A DNA stretch of 64,000 nt from an uncultured Mucilaginibacter sp. (lineage in GTDB: Bacteria > Bacteroidota > Bacteroidia > Sphingobacteriales > Sphingobacteriaceae): positions 62,001 through 126,000 of the forward strand of contig CAIPFE010000009.1 of the NCBI GenBank assembly GCA_903864275.1, read 5' to 3'. A model generated the notes under the pieces. That model saw only the letters and a program-made list of their open reading frames with translations. It did not search any database and was not told the origin of the DNA. The first letter of the stretch is position 1; every line of letters starts with the position of its first letter. The translations under genes and the position numbers were made by a program. Positions 9,359 through 18,789 of the stretch are shown piece by piece.

Positions 9359-10593
9359 ACGAAGAGAATAAGAATGGATTAGACGATCTTTTTAGAAAAA
9401 AACTGGAAGACCCGGTTGATGAGGCAGGGTACAGGGAAGACGATTGGGCTAATCTTGAAAATATGCTGGACCGGCATAAAAAACGCAGGGGTATTATTTT
9501 TTGGTTGCCTGTTATCAGCAGCGCCGCTGCTTTGTTGCTGTTATTTTTAGGATGGTGGTATTTCAGGCCGCAGGTTATTCAGCATAGTTCTCAATATAAA
9601 CTTCAGGCGACTAATAAACAACATCAGTTATTAAATACCGGTAAAAACGGCGGGTCCAACCGGCAACTTCCAAAACCAAAACAAACACAACCAAGCGCTA
9701 TTGATTATGCTGTTCAACAACAAACACGATCAAGCGCTGCTGATTATGCTGTGAACCTTAACGTTAATAAGGGCAGCAAAACAGACAAAACATTTATGTC
9801 ATTATCTGCCGCTGGTTCCCGCCGTGATACTACCGGTCACTCTCAAAATGATCTGGCCGAAAGGCCGCCAATGGAAACACTTGCATTAGCAGGTTATTCC
9901 CAGGTTACTACCCCATCATTACCAGGGGTGCTGGCTGTTAGTTCAATAAATTTACCCCGGCCCGTAGCTAGCCCGTCCGCGGTTACAAATGATAGAAATA
10001 AAACCAGGCTGCAGGCAGCGTATCACACACAGCTTGCCATGACTGTTTTGGCCGCTCCTGATCTAAACGGTGTGGGCTCCTTCGGGCAGGGTAAGGTTGG
10101 TTCCAATTTTGGGCTATTGTTTTCGGCCGGCGTGTCTAAAAAACTAACTTTAAGTACCGGCGTACTTTATTCAGTAAAACCATACAGCGAAGGGGCCGAA
10201 AACTATACCGCACACGTGCTCCCTGCAACTCCTTTAAATATTATCGCTGATTGCCGGATGCTGGATATCCCCATAAATATAGGCTACCAATTGTACGATA
10301 AACATCAAAATAAAATATCTGTCGGCACAGGCCTGTCATCATATATTATGCTGCATGAGAGCTATACATTTAATTACTCAGGCTACTCTTCAAACTATAC
10401 AGTGCCTAATAGTAATAAATATTTTTTCGGGGTACTTAATCTTAATGCCACCTACCAGCGACAGGTCAGCTCAAAAATAGGGATCAGTTTACAACCTTAT
10501 GTAAAACTTCCGCTTACAAACATAGGATACAGCCAGGTAAGGTTACAAACTACGGGGGTCGCAGTTGGCGTAAACTGGAATTTTAACCGCTAA
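9355..10593 (+). CDS. Membrane-anchored protein with C-terminal outer-membrane-barrel-like domain; likely sigma partner
   Basis: This 412-residue protein starts inside the end of the sigma gene (ATGA overlap). Residues 1–~40 are charged and presumably cytoplasmic, with a short D-D-W-A-N-L-E motif. One hydrophobic segment at ~43–65 (IIFWLPVISSAAALLLLFLGWWYF) follows. A low-complexity linker rich in N, Q, S and T runs to ~230, and the C-terminal ~180 residues look like a PorT-type outer-membrane beta barrel with alternating strands ending in VGVNWNFNR. Such proteins are common next to ECF sigma genes in Bacteroidota. A role as anti-sigma or signal sensor is inferred from position and topology only; no canonical anti-sigma domain is visible. 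Confidence 0.75.
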   Translation: MNEENKNGLDDLFRKKLEDPVDEAGYREDDWANLENMLDRHKKRRGIIFWLPVISSAAALLLLFLGWWYFRPQVIQHSSQYKLQATNKQHQLLNTGKNGGSNRQLPKPKQTQPSAIDYAVQQQTRSSAADYAVNLNVNKGSKTDKTFMSLSAAGSRRDTTGHSQNDLAERPPMETLALAGYSQVTTPSLPGVLAVSSINLPRPVASPSAVTNDRNKTRLQAAYHTQLAMTVLAAPDLNGVGSFGQGKVGSNFGLLFSAGVSKKLTLSTGVLYSVKPYSEGAENYTAHVLPATPLNIIADCRMLDIPINIGYQLYDKHQNKISVGTGLSSYIMLHESYTFNYSGYSSNYTVPNSNKYFFGVLNLNATYQRQVSSKIGISLQPYVKLPLTNIGYSQVRLQTTGVAVGVNWNFNR

Positions 10594-10854
10594 TTAAACA
10601 GGGACACATATTATATCCGTACTGTTTTTTTAGATGCTCAAGCATCGGCCGGACCGCAATAGATTGGAACTAAATGCCCTTTTTTTGTGTCACAAATACA
10701 GGCATGGCTCCTCAACAATGAGACCACCATGGGTTAGTGTTGCTTTTGATTTTGAAGGTAAGTATTCTCATTAAAATATCGTTTCCCGGCTCGTGATTCG
10801 TCAAAGTTTCATTCAACGCCTTCCAATAATTACCAGAAATTGAATCAACCTTTT

Positions 10855-10862
10855 TACATTTG
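10855..10862 (+). promoter_or_regulatory. Candidate -7 box (TACATTTG) for the DUF4175 operon
   Basis: TACATTTG matches the Bacteroidota -7 consensus TAnnTTTG exactly and lies 87 bp before the DUF4175 start in an otherwise empty 356-bp intergenic stretch (10594–10949). No convincing TTTG -33 element is seen at the right distance. The rest of that stretch shows no gene or strong hairpin. Confidence 0.45.
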
Positions 10863-10949
10863 CACATTGTTTTTTTTCCTTATCTTGATTGCCGATTGTA
10901 TTATTGCCGTTGGATTTACGTTAAAGGGGTATTGATACTGCGTTGAACT

Positions 10950-13900
10950 ATGACTTCTACAGAAAACTATGAGCTACTGATAGATAAGATCAACATCTTC
11001 ATCCGTAAATACTATTTTAATAAGTTTTTGCGGGGACTGATATTTTTAGGCGCGGGATTGTTTTCGGCTTTCGTAGTGATCACGGTAAGCGAATATTTTG
11101 GCAATTTCAATACGTTGTTCCGCACGGTCCTTTTCTACAGCTTTATTTTTCTGAACATTGGCCTTATTGCCTGGCTTATCGTGCCGCCTATGCTGGCCTG
11201 GCTTAAATTAGGCAAATCAATGACGCAGGACCAGGCTGCTGAAATCATAGGAAAGCATTTCCGGGATGTGAGCGATAAACTGCTAAATACCCTGCAGCTT
11301 AAAAAACTTGCAGGCGAGGATCCGCAGCACCGCGCGCTCATTGAAGCCAGCATCGACCAAAAAATTGAAGCTTTAAAACCGGTTAGTTTTCCATCGGCTA
11401 TAAATATTAAAGAAAATGCAAAATACCTGAAATGGGCATTGTTCCCCGCCGCTGTAATTTGCATCCTGGCATTTGCCGCGCCATCGGTTTTAACCGAAAG
11501 CACAAAAAGGCTCATCAGGCATAACGAATATTTTGTTCCGGTTGCCCCATTTAATTTTATTGTAGAAAATAAAACGCTTTCAGTAGTTCAGGGCGATGAC
11601 CTGAAACTTGACCTGAAGCTTGAAGGTAATAAGCTGCCCGCTGAAGTTTATGTTGAAACCGCCAACAATACTTTTAAACTGGATAAGGAAAACATCAGCC
11701 GTTTTCACTACCTGTTTACCAATTTGCAGCAAAACACTTTTTTTAAATTGACCGGAAATGGTTTCACTTCGATACCCTACGAAATAAAGGTTAACCTTCG
11801 GCCGGCATTGCTCCATTTTGATGTGGATTTAAATTACCCGGCCTACCTGCATAAAAAAAATGAAAGCCTGTCCAATGCCGGCGATCTGACCGTTCCCGCT
11901 GGAACGCTTGTAAAATGGAATTTTCATACGCAAAATGCCACAGCTTTACAGTTTTCTATGAACGGAAATGCAGGCGAAGTACATCCAGGCGCCCCTGATT
12001 TGTTTGAGCATAGCGAAAGGATCCTGAAAAACTGTGTTTACAAAATTACGCCTTTAAATTCAATGGTAAGCCACAGCGACTCGGCAAGTTACCGTGTTAA
12101 TGTGATCGCCGATGAGCCGCCAACCATTATCGTACAGGAAAAGCAGGACTCTGTAAGCATGAAAGCGCTTTATTTTGATGGCAAGATACAAGATGACCAT
12201 GGCTTTTCGTCATTAACTTTCCATTACCACGTTGGCGCCCCGGCCGACAAGGCCAACCTGAAATCATTTTCAAAGGCGGTGAAGGCCGATTTGAGCCAGA
12301 CTCAGGCTGAATTCTTTTACTATTGGAGCCTGAAAGACCTGGGCATAAAACCGGGCGACCAGGTGACTTATTTTTTCGAGGTAGCGGACAACGATGGCGT
12401 AAACGGGCCTAAAAAAGCCCGCTCGCCCGAACACACACTCAATATCCCCGATGCAAAGGAACTTAACGATGAGCTGGACAAAGGCACCGAAGTTGTAAAG
12501 CAAAAAATGGAATCGGCCATAAAGCTTGCCGGGCAGATTGAACGTGAATCGCAAAAACTTAACCAGATGTTGCTGGACAAAAACACCCTTTCATTTGATG
12601 AGAAAAAGCAGATCGAAGACCTGATGGAAAAAAGGAAGGAGCTGAACGACCTGGTAAAAGAGATACAGGACGATAACAAAAAGAACTTATACAATCGCCA
12701 GGAAAACCAAAAGCAAAATGCCGAGCTCACAGAAAAGCAACAGCAAATGGAGAAGCTGCTGGCTGAGATGCTTGACCCCAAAACACAGGAAATGCTGCAA
12801 AAGCTGCAGGAATTGCTCCAGCAGCAGCAAAAGGACGGCACCAGGGATGAATTGTCGAAAATGCAGATGGACAACAAATCCTTAAAAAAAGAGCTTGACC
12901 GTATGCTTGAACTCTATAAAAAACTGGATTTTGAGCAAAAGCTAAATCAAAATGTCGACCAGTTGAACCAGTTATCGCAGGAACAGCAAAAATTAGCCGA
13001 CCAGGCCAAACAGCCTGGCGCCGATCCGCAGGCACTGCAAAAGGAGCAGCAAAATCTAAACAACAATTTCCAGGATATTAAAAAATCCCTGGATGATCTT
13101 GAAAAAATCAACGAGCAGGCCGAGCATAAGCAGGATTTTGAAAACCCCAAACAGGAAGAACAAAGCATTGAGCAGCAAATGCAGCAAAGCTCGGATGAGC
13201 TGCAAAAAAACAACAGTTCAAAAGCTTCCAAATCGCAGCAGCAGGCATCGAAACAGATGAAGGAAATGGCCGATAAAATGAAGCAAAAAGAGGAGGAAGG
13301 TGAAAGTGAAGAAAACACGGTTGATGCCCGGCAATTACGCGAACTATTAAAAAACCTGATCAATAGCTCTTTTGAGCAGGAAAGCGTGATGCAATCGTTA
13401 AAGAGCACAAATCCAACAGATCCGAATTATATTGTTTTGGCGCAAAGTCAAAAAAACATAAAAGATAACCTCAAAACCGCCGAAGACAGCCTGTATGCTT
13501 TAAGCAGGCGCATTCCGCAGATACAATCTACTGTTAACCAGGAGATAGCCGGCATAAATGATCACATTGACGAAGCTCTTACTGATCTTGGCGAACGGCG
13601 GACCCCGGAGGCCACGCGCAACCAGCAATACGCCATGACTTCGATGAATAACCTGGCATTAATGTTGAGTGAAGCGTTGGATCAATTGCAAAACTCCATG
13701 AACAAGGGGAAAAGTGGAAAGGGCAAAGGAAAACAGCAATCTGTCTCGCAATTAGCCAAAATGCAGCAGCAATTGAATCAAAATATGGAGAAGGCGCGCG
13801 AACAAATGCAGCAGCAAGGGAACCCCGGAAAAAGTTCTAACGGAAATAGTGGAAATATTAGCGAACAATTAGCTAAATTAGCCCGTCAGCAGCAAGAGAT

Positions 13901-14285
13901 CAGGCAGGCGCTGGAGCAAATAAACCGTGAGGAAAACAAGGACGGGACCGGCAGTTTGGGAAACTTAGATAAAATTTCGAAAGAAATGGAACAAACTGAA
14001 CACGATCTCGTAAACAGGAGAATAACGGAGGAAGCTATAAAAAGGCAGCAGCAAATTCAGTCACGGTTACTGGAAGCTGAAAAAGCCGAACAGGAGCGCG
14101 AACAAGACCAGAAACGCGAAAGCAACGCAGGGAAGGACATTCCGCCGGGATACATAAAGGCATTGCAGGATTACCAGCAGGCCAAACAAAAACAAACCGA
14201 GCAGGTTAAGACAGTACCACCTGCAATAAATTTTTATTATAAATTAAAAATAAAATCTTACTTTGATATACTCAACGCTAAATGA
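10950..14285 (+). CDS. DUF4175 family protein, membrane-anchored with very long coiled coil
   Basis: The 1111-residue protein begins with two hydrophobic segments (~28–50 and ~60–85) and a third at ~158–180, followed by a periplasmic-type beta-rich region to ~500. From ~505 to the end it is almost entirely charged and Q-rich with strong heptad character, consistent with a long coiled coil. This arrangement matches the DUF4175 family of Bacteroidota, whose function is unknown. It heads a tight block with an RsbW-like ATPase and ybeY, an order I recognise as conserved in the phylum. A role in cell-envelope or stress signalling is only a guess. The last codons overlap no other gene; the next start is 1 bp after its stop. 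Confidence 0.85.
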   Translation: MTSTENYELLIDKINIFIRKYYFNKFLRGLIFLGAGLFSAFVVITVSEYFGNFNTLFRTVLFYSFIFLNIGLIAWLIVPPMLAWLKLGKSMTQDQAAEIIGKHFRDVSDKLLNTLQLKKLAGEDPQHRALIEASIDQKIEALKPVSFPSAINIKENAKYLKWALFPAAVICILAFAAPSVLTESTKRLIRHNEYFVPVAPFNFIVENKTLSVVQGDDLKLDLKLEGNKLPAEVYVETANNTFKLDKENISRFHYLFTNLQQNTFFKLTGNGFTSIPYEIKVNLRPALLHFDVDLNYPAYLHKKNESLSNAGDLTVPAGTLVKWNFHTQNATALQFSMNGNAGEVHPGAPDLFEHSERILKNCVYKITPLNSMVSHSDSASYRVNVIADEPPTIIVQEKQDSVSMKALYFDGKIQDDHGFSSLTFHYHVGAPADKANLKSFSKAVKADLSQTQAEFFYYWSLKDLGIKPGDQVTYFFEVADNDGVNGPKKARSPEHTLNIPDAKELNDELDKGTEVVKQKMESAIKLAGQIERESQKLNQMLLDKNTLSFDEKKQIEDLMEKRKELNDLVKEIQDDNKKNLYNRQENQKQNAELTEKQQQMEKLLAEMLDPKTQEMLQKLQELLQQQQKDGTRDELSKMQMDNKSLKKELDRMLELYKKLDFEQKLNQNVDQLNQLSQEQQKLADQAKQPGADPQALQKEQQNLNNNFQDIKKSLDDLEKINEQAEHKQDFENPKQEEQSIEQQMQQSSDELQKNNSSKASKSQQQASKQMKEMADKMKQKEEEGESEENTVDARQLRELLKNLINSSFEQESVMQSLKSTNPTDPNYIVLAQSQKNIKDNLKTAEDSLYALSRRIPQIQSTVNQEIAGINDHIDEALTDLGERRTPEATRNQQYAMTSMNNLALMLSEALDQLQNSMNKGKSGKGKGKQQSVSQLAKMQQQLNQNMEKAREQMQQQGNPGKSSNGNSGNISEQLAKLARQQQEIRQALEQINREENKDGTGSLGNLDKISKEMEQTEHDLVNRRITEEAIKRQQQIQSRLLEAEKAEQEREQDQKRESNAGKDIPPGYIKALQDYQQAKQKQTEQVKTVPPAINFYYKLKIKSYFDILNAK

Positions 14286-14286
14286 C

Positions 14287-14709
14287 ATGGACCAATCAAA
14301 TGTTCAAGCAGGTGAACTGTATACTTTACAGCTTCCTTCAAAACAAGAAAGCATAACTTTGCTGGAAAATTTGATAGAAGAGATTGCCGATAAACATAAC
14401 GTTAGTGAAGATACCTTTGCTAATATGATGACCTGCCTTAGTGAGGCTGCAATTAATGCTATTGTACATGGTAATAAACTGGACCCTAATAAAAAGGTTA
14501 TTGTAAATGCCGATATAGAAGGCCGCCGCATCATCTGGACCGTTACCGATGAAGGCGATGGCTTTGATTATAATAACCTGGCCGATCCTACCGCACCTGA
14601 AAACCTTGAGAACCTTACAGGCAGGGGCGTATTTATTATAAAACACCTGGCAGACCAATGCATCTTTAATACTAAAGGCAACGAAGTTGAACTTCACTTT
14701 AAATTATAA
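14287..14709 (+). CDS. RsbW-like ATP-binding protein (HATPase_c_2, anti-sigma regulatory factor type)
   Basis: About 140 residues form a single GHKL ATPase domain. The N-box appears as MMTCLSEAAINAIVHGNKLD, the G1 box as TVTDEGDGFDY and the G2 box as LTGRGVFIIKHL, all expected for RsbW/SpoIIAB serine kinases that phosphorylate anti-anti-sigma factors. I chose the ATG at 14287, 1 bp after the DUF4175 stop, over an upstream TTG in frame at 14263, because the family fold begins shortly after it. The target protein is not encoded in the window. The gene is co-transcribed with ybeY, whose start overlaps its stop by 1 bp. Confidence 0.88.
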   Translation: MDQSNVQAGELYTLQLPSKQESITLLENLIEEIADKHNVSEDTFANMMTCLSEAAINAIVHGNKLDPNKKVIVNADIEGRRIIWTVTDEGDGFDYNNLADPTAPENLENLTGRGVFIIKHLADQCIFNTKGNEVELHFKL

Positions 14710-15140
14710 TGCCCGCAATAAGTTTTTTTGAAGAAGACATCACCTATAAACTAAAGCATAAAACCGCCCTGAGGCAATGGATCACTCAAACCATAGATGC
14801 CGAAGGGTTTAAACTAAAAGAACTTTCCTATATTTTTTGCTCCGACAGTTATTTGTTGCAAATAAACCGCCAGTATCTTAACCATGATACCTATACTGAT
14901 ATTATTACTTTTGATAATTCAGAAACGGACAATTTGATCACCGGCGATATTTTCATTTCGATAGAACGTATCCGAGAAAATGCCATAAAGTTTAATATTC
15001 CCGAAACTGATGAACTGCACCGGGTCATTATCCACGGTGTATTGCATTTGCTGGGCTACAAAGATAAAACTCCTGTTACAAAGCAAAAAATGACACAAAA
15101 AGAAGATTTCTATTTGAATAAGAGGGGTTTTAATGGCTAA
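14709..15140 (+). CDS. ybeY: Endoribonuclease YbeY (rRNA maturation)
   Basis: This 143-residue protein is the metal-dependent RNase that works in 16S rRNA 3'-end maturation and ribosome quality control. It carries the zinc motif HGVLHLLGYKD at about residues 105–115. The first two histidines match the family; the third ligand position is Asp instead of His, a variant I associate with Bacteroidota YbeY. The upstream TYTDIITFD and GDIFIS motifs are also present. The start overlaps the preceding ATPase gene by 1 bp. In many Bacteroidota ybeY is followed by mnmG; here mnmG lies about 13.8 kb further on. Confidence 0.92.
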   Translation: MPAISFFEEDITYKLKHKTALRQWITQTIDAEGFKLKELSYIFCSDSYLLQINRQYLNHDTYTDIITFDNSETDNLITGDIFISIERIRENAIKFNIPETDELHRVIIHGVLHLLGYKDKTPVTKQKMTQKEDFYLNKRGFNG

Positions 15141-15181
15141 TTTTACCTCACAATTACTATTGAAACCAACATTTTAAAAAT

Positions 15182-15693
15182 ATGAAATTACTTGTTTTAT
15201 TCATGGGGCTTATGTTTATAGCACCCCCGACTTCGGTTTACGATTTTAAGCTGAAAAACATTGACGGGCAGGCTTTTTCGCTGGCCCAATACAAAGGTAA
15301 AAAGGTATTGATAGTTAATACAGCCTCAAAATGTGGCTTTACCCCACAATATGCCGAACTACAAAAGCTTGCAGACCTGTATAAAGACAAACTTGTTATT
15401 GTAGGCTTCCCCGCCAATAACTTTGGCCAGCAGGAACCCGGGGCAAATTCAGAGATAAAAACCTTTTGTGAAAAACGCTTTGGCGTTACCTTCCCGCTTA
15501 GCGAAAAAGTAAGCGTTAAAGGGGATGATATTTATCCCTTATTCAAATATTTAACAGAAGCGCCAAACCCTGATTTTACAGGCGAAATAAAATGGAACTT
15601 CGAAAAATTTCTATCGACGAAAATGGCAACCTGGTACATCGTTTCCGGTCGGCAGTTACCCCAATGTCTCCCGAGATCACAAAGTATTTATAA
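15182..15693 (+). CDS. Glutathione peroxidase, frameshifted near the C-terminus
   Basis: The protein is a thiol peroxidase of the glutathione peroxidase family, with a signal-like hydrophobic N-terminus, the Cys active site NTASKCGFTPQY, the Gln motif NNFGQQEPG and the Trp motif WNFEKFL. Right after WNFEKFL, at about 15611–15613, the expected continuation is found in the -1 frame (IDENGNLVHRF... to SPEITKYL), ending at TAA 15691–15693. The uninterrupted frame instead runs on to 15775 with an unrelated tail and crosses a terminator hairpin. One missing base in the CTATCG stretch explains this. All catalytic residues precede the break, so the product may keep some activity. A sequencing error is possible. 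No canonical slippery heptamer is seen. Confidence 0.85.
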
Positions 15694-15717
15694 TCAAAGG
15701 GAAAAAACCTTGGTAAA

Positions 15718-15751
15718 GCCGTCTCAAAGCAATTTTGGGGCGGTTTTTTCT
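15718..15751 (+). terminator. Rho-independent terminator after the peroxidase gene
   Basis: A GC-rich stem (CCGTCTCAAA paired with TTTTGGGGCGG around a GCAA loop) is followed by a run of six T. It sits 25 bp beyond the stop that the peroxidase would use in its restored frame, which supports 15693 as the ancestral gene end. Confidence 0.7.
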
Positions 15752-15854
15752 TTTGTACCCTTTTCTTCCTTATAGTGACACCTCGTCTTGAACATCTGGA
15801 GTTTCATCCTGTTATTACTACCGGCTTATCATACAAACACTTATATTTATATAA

Positions 15855-18746
15855 ATGTTGAAATTACCCATTTATGTAATTACACTGCTGTCATGCCTAA
15901 ATCTGCAGGCCCAAATTATGCCCTTTAAAAATTATGGCATCCGCGACGGCTTAAACGATAATAATGTACAGGCTGTGATCAGGGATGATAAGGGCTTACT
16001 ATGGGTTGGGACAGACTTTGGTGTTAATTGGTTTGACGGAAAAAGATTTTACCAGCCGCAAATAAAAGCCAATATTGGCCAGCTTTACGTGGATGGGTTT
16101 TACAAAGACCGAAATGGCACTATCTGGATACTGACCTTTTTTAATGGGATATATAAATATCAGCACGGGCGGTTTACCAATTACCTTATTGATCCGCTGC
16201 TAAAGGATGCCGCAACAAACACGACAGAAGTCATGCTGCAAATTTCGCGGAATAAATACATCGTGATCAGCCAGGACGGTGCTTATTTATTCGATGGGCA
16301 AAAGTTCTCGGAATTCGACCCGGCAAATCCTGTTTTAAAAACCAATACAAACAGCGTAACGCAATTAGCCGACGAAACTATCCTGCTTAGTACAAACGTG
16401 GGGGTTTTTATGTATCGGTTTGATGATGACAAACTGAAATTTCTAGGCCGGGTCTTAAATAATCAGCAAATAAGCAAGATACTGGTCACAAAAAAACAAT
16501 TATGGGTACTTACAAATAGAGGGGTCTTATCCTTTGAAAATACCGGCGTCCGGGCGTTTTCTACCGCTTCACAAAATTATCTGCCGAAAAAAATAATACA
16601 GGACATTACCGCCGATAAGAATGGAGTCGTATGGGCATTAATGAATAGTGGAACGATGTGGTCATTAACCGATACGGTGTTTAAAATAAATAACGCCACG
16701 GTAACCCAATATACAGCAGCCAATGGCTTACCCGAAAATATTCAGCAAATGTATTGCGATAACGAGGGGCTGGTATGGTTTGCAAACAGGAAGGGCATCA
16801 GTATGCTTGGCGATGAATATTACGGTTTTACTACGCTCAAAAATGGCCGGGCGGATGAACCTATATCGTCAATAATTACCGCCGGGCAAAATAATTTATG
16901 GATCGGTACTATAAATGGGATGGTACTGAAAAAAGACAACCGGTACATTTTTTACACAAACGTAGGAAAACAACCGATAGGGTATGTAAACTGGCTTCAT
17001 AAAAACGAAAATGGTACATTTTATGCCGGCACCAGTGCAGGCATTATAAGCTTCGCCACCGGCGCTATAAAAAAACAATTCGATATCCAGGCCACCGCTA
17101 TTGATACCGACATTGAAGGACGCAAATGGTACGGTGATGTCAGCGGTCATATCTGGATCGATGCAGGAAAAAGTTTAACGCCATTGAAAATTGAACATCC
17201 TATTAATGAAATGATCATTGCAATACGCCGTAAAAACGAATATTTGTGGGTGGGATACCGGGACAGGGGTGTATTTAAATACCGGGTATATAATGACAGC
17301 CTGATCCGGCTAAAAGAATATAGCGCGTTAACCGGTTACCGCGATTTAAGGATAAGAAGTTGTGCAACAGATGAAAAAGGCAACATTATTTGGGGCACAC
17401 GCACAAACGGGATCTTCATATTCAACATGGGCACTGACAGGCTGGTTGCCCATATAAGCACCCAAAATGGCTTAAAAGCGAATTGGGTAAAGGATATATT
17501 TTGCGATACTGACGGAAAGCTATACCTGGCAACCAATAGCGGGATCAACATAGTTGGCGGCGATTACAAAAACCCAATTGTAAACCAACTGAAGATAAAT
17601 AACGACATCATCAACAGGGAGACGAATTGCATTTTAAAAAAAGGTGCTGTTTTTTACATCGGCACCAATGAAGGCCTGTTGAAATGGATGCCGGGTTATA
17701 TGGGCAAAGATCCGGGTTCTCCTCCAATATACTTCACAAATATTAAGATACAGGGACTGAAAACATTTTCAGTTAGCCCTTACATTGTCAACGCAGGCGA
17801 AATTTCGTTGCCTTATGACCTGCATTTTATTTCTTTTGAATTTGCAGGTGTTAATTTAAAAAATCCTGAAAATGTGCGGTATCATTTTCTTTTGGATGGC
17901 CAGGATGATGAATGGGGTCCGGTTACTGACCGAAATGACGTAGCCTACAACCTGGAACCTGGCAATTATACTTTTAGGGTCGCAGCTGAAAATGCGGAGG
18001 GCGCATGGAGCCTGCACCCGGCTGTTTTCCATTTTATAATAAATCCCCCGTTTTGGCAAACCTGGTGGTTTATGATGATGATAGCGTTAATTATAATACT
18101 TGCCGCCTACAGTGCGTACCGATATAAGTTAAGCAAAGCGCTCGCATTGCAGCTGTTGCGAAATAAGATTTCCACAGATCTTCATGATGATATTGGGTCA
18201 ACGCTTAGTTCCATTTCGATCCTGAGCGAAGTTGCAGCAAGGGAAACCGAAAAAAAATCTAAACGCATCCTTAGCGAGATCAATGAGCGGAGCCATCAGC
18301 TAATGGAAAACATGGATGACATTGTTTGGAGCATCAGTTCAAAAAACGACACTGTAGGCAACCTTTTCATCAGGATACAGCAATTCGCATCTACCGTGCT
18401 GGAGGCAAAGGATATTGATTATGAAGTGCAGGTGCCCGAGCGCGTTAAGCAAATGAAGATAGATATGCAGCAAAGGCAGCATATTTATCTCATCCTGAAA
18501 GAGACCATAAATAACCTGATCAAATATTCTTATTGTACCAATGTATTTATCAACGCAGAATACGCCGGCGGATTGCTCAAAATTGAGGTGGCCGATAACG
18601 GCCGGGGCTTTGATAAAAAAACCGTAATTCCCGGCAATGGCCTGCACAACATGCAAAAACGCACAGATGCCATGCGGGGCACACTGTTGATCGCGCCGGC
18701 ACCGGGCGGGGGGACAAGGGTAATTCTATCTGTACAAATAGAATAA
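15855..18746 (+). CDS. Two-component regulator-propeller sensor histidine kinase
   Basis: The 963-residue protein starts with a signal peptide (MLKLPIYVITLLSCLNLQAQ). Residues ~25–620 are Reg_prop repeats with recurring GLLWVGTDFG-type motifs that form two sensor beta-propellers. A Y_Y_Y domain follows (~640–725), with FEFAGVNLKNPENVRYHFLLDG. One transmembrane helix lies at ~732–752. The cytoplasmic part has the HisKA_3 box LHDDIGSTLSSISIL and a HATPase domain with NNLIKYS and DNGRGFD. The architecture is that of carbohydrate- or envelope-sensing kinases of Bacteroidota, without a fused receiver or AraC domain. The LuxR-type regulator 43 bp downstream is its probable partner, since HisKA_3 kinases typically pair with NarL-type regulators. 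Confidence 0.93.
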   Translation: MLKLPIYVITLLSCLNLQAQIMPFKNYGIRDGLNDNNVQAVIRDDKGLLWVGTDFGVNWFDGKRFYQPQIKANIGQLYVDGFYKDRNGTIWILTFFNGIYKYQHGRFTNYLIDPLLKDAATNTTEVMLQISRNKYIVISQDGAYLFDGQKFSEFDPANPVLKTNTNSVTQLADETILLSTNVGVFMYRFDDDKLKFLGRVLNNQQISKILVTKKQLWVLTNRGVLSFENTGVRAFSTASQNYLPKKIIQDITADKNGVVWALMNSGTMWSLTDTVFKINNATVTQYTAANGLPENIQQMYCDNEGLVWFANRKGISMLGDEYYGFTTLKNGRADEPISSIITAGQNNLWIGTINGMVLKKDNRYIFYTNVGKQPIGYVNWLHKNENGTFYAGTSAGIISFATGAIKKQFDIQATAIDTDIEGRKWYGDVSGHIWIDAGKSLTPLKIEHPINEMIIAIRRKNEYLWVGYRDRGVFKYRVYNDSLIRLKEYSALTGYRDLRIRSCATDEKGNIIWGTRTNGIFIFNMGTDRLVAHISTQNGLKANWVKDIFCDTDGKLYLATNSGINIVGGDYKNPIVNQLKINNDIINRETNCILKKGAVFYIGTNEGLLKWMPGYMGKDPGSPPIYFTNIKIQGLKTFSVSPYIVNAGEISLPYDLHFISFEFAGVNLKNPENVRYHFLLDGQDDEWGPVTDRNDVAYNLEPGNYTFRVAAENAEGAWSLHPAVFHFIINPPFWQTWWFMMMIALIIILAAYSAYRYKLSKALALQLLRNKISTDLHDDIGSTLSSISILSEVAARETEKKSKRILSEINERSHQLMENMDDIVWSISSKNDTVGNLFIRIQQFASTVLEAKDIDYEVQVPERVKQMKIDMQQRQHIYLILKETINNLIKYSYCTNVFINAEYAGGLLKIEVADNGRGFDKKTVIPGNGLHNMQKRTDAMRGTLLIAPAPGGGTRVILSVQIE

Positions 18747-18789
18747 ATATCCTATTGAAACGACTGTTAATATTGTTGAGCTTTACGGG

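Noticed and set aside
12368..13408. Long minus-strand frames rich in Ser, Cys and Phe
   Set aside because: These are antisense shadows of the Gln/Lys/Glu-rich coiled coil of the DUF4175 gene.
14263..14286. Upstream TTG start of the RsbW-like gene
   Set aside because: It would overlap DUF4175 and adds non-conserved residues; the ATG at 14287 is better placed.
15604..15613. Programmed -1 frameshift in the peroxidase gene
   Set aside because: The zero-frame codons are AAA TTT, which do not form a canonical X XXY YYZ slippery heptamer, and the family does not use frameshifting.
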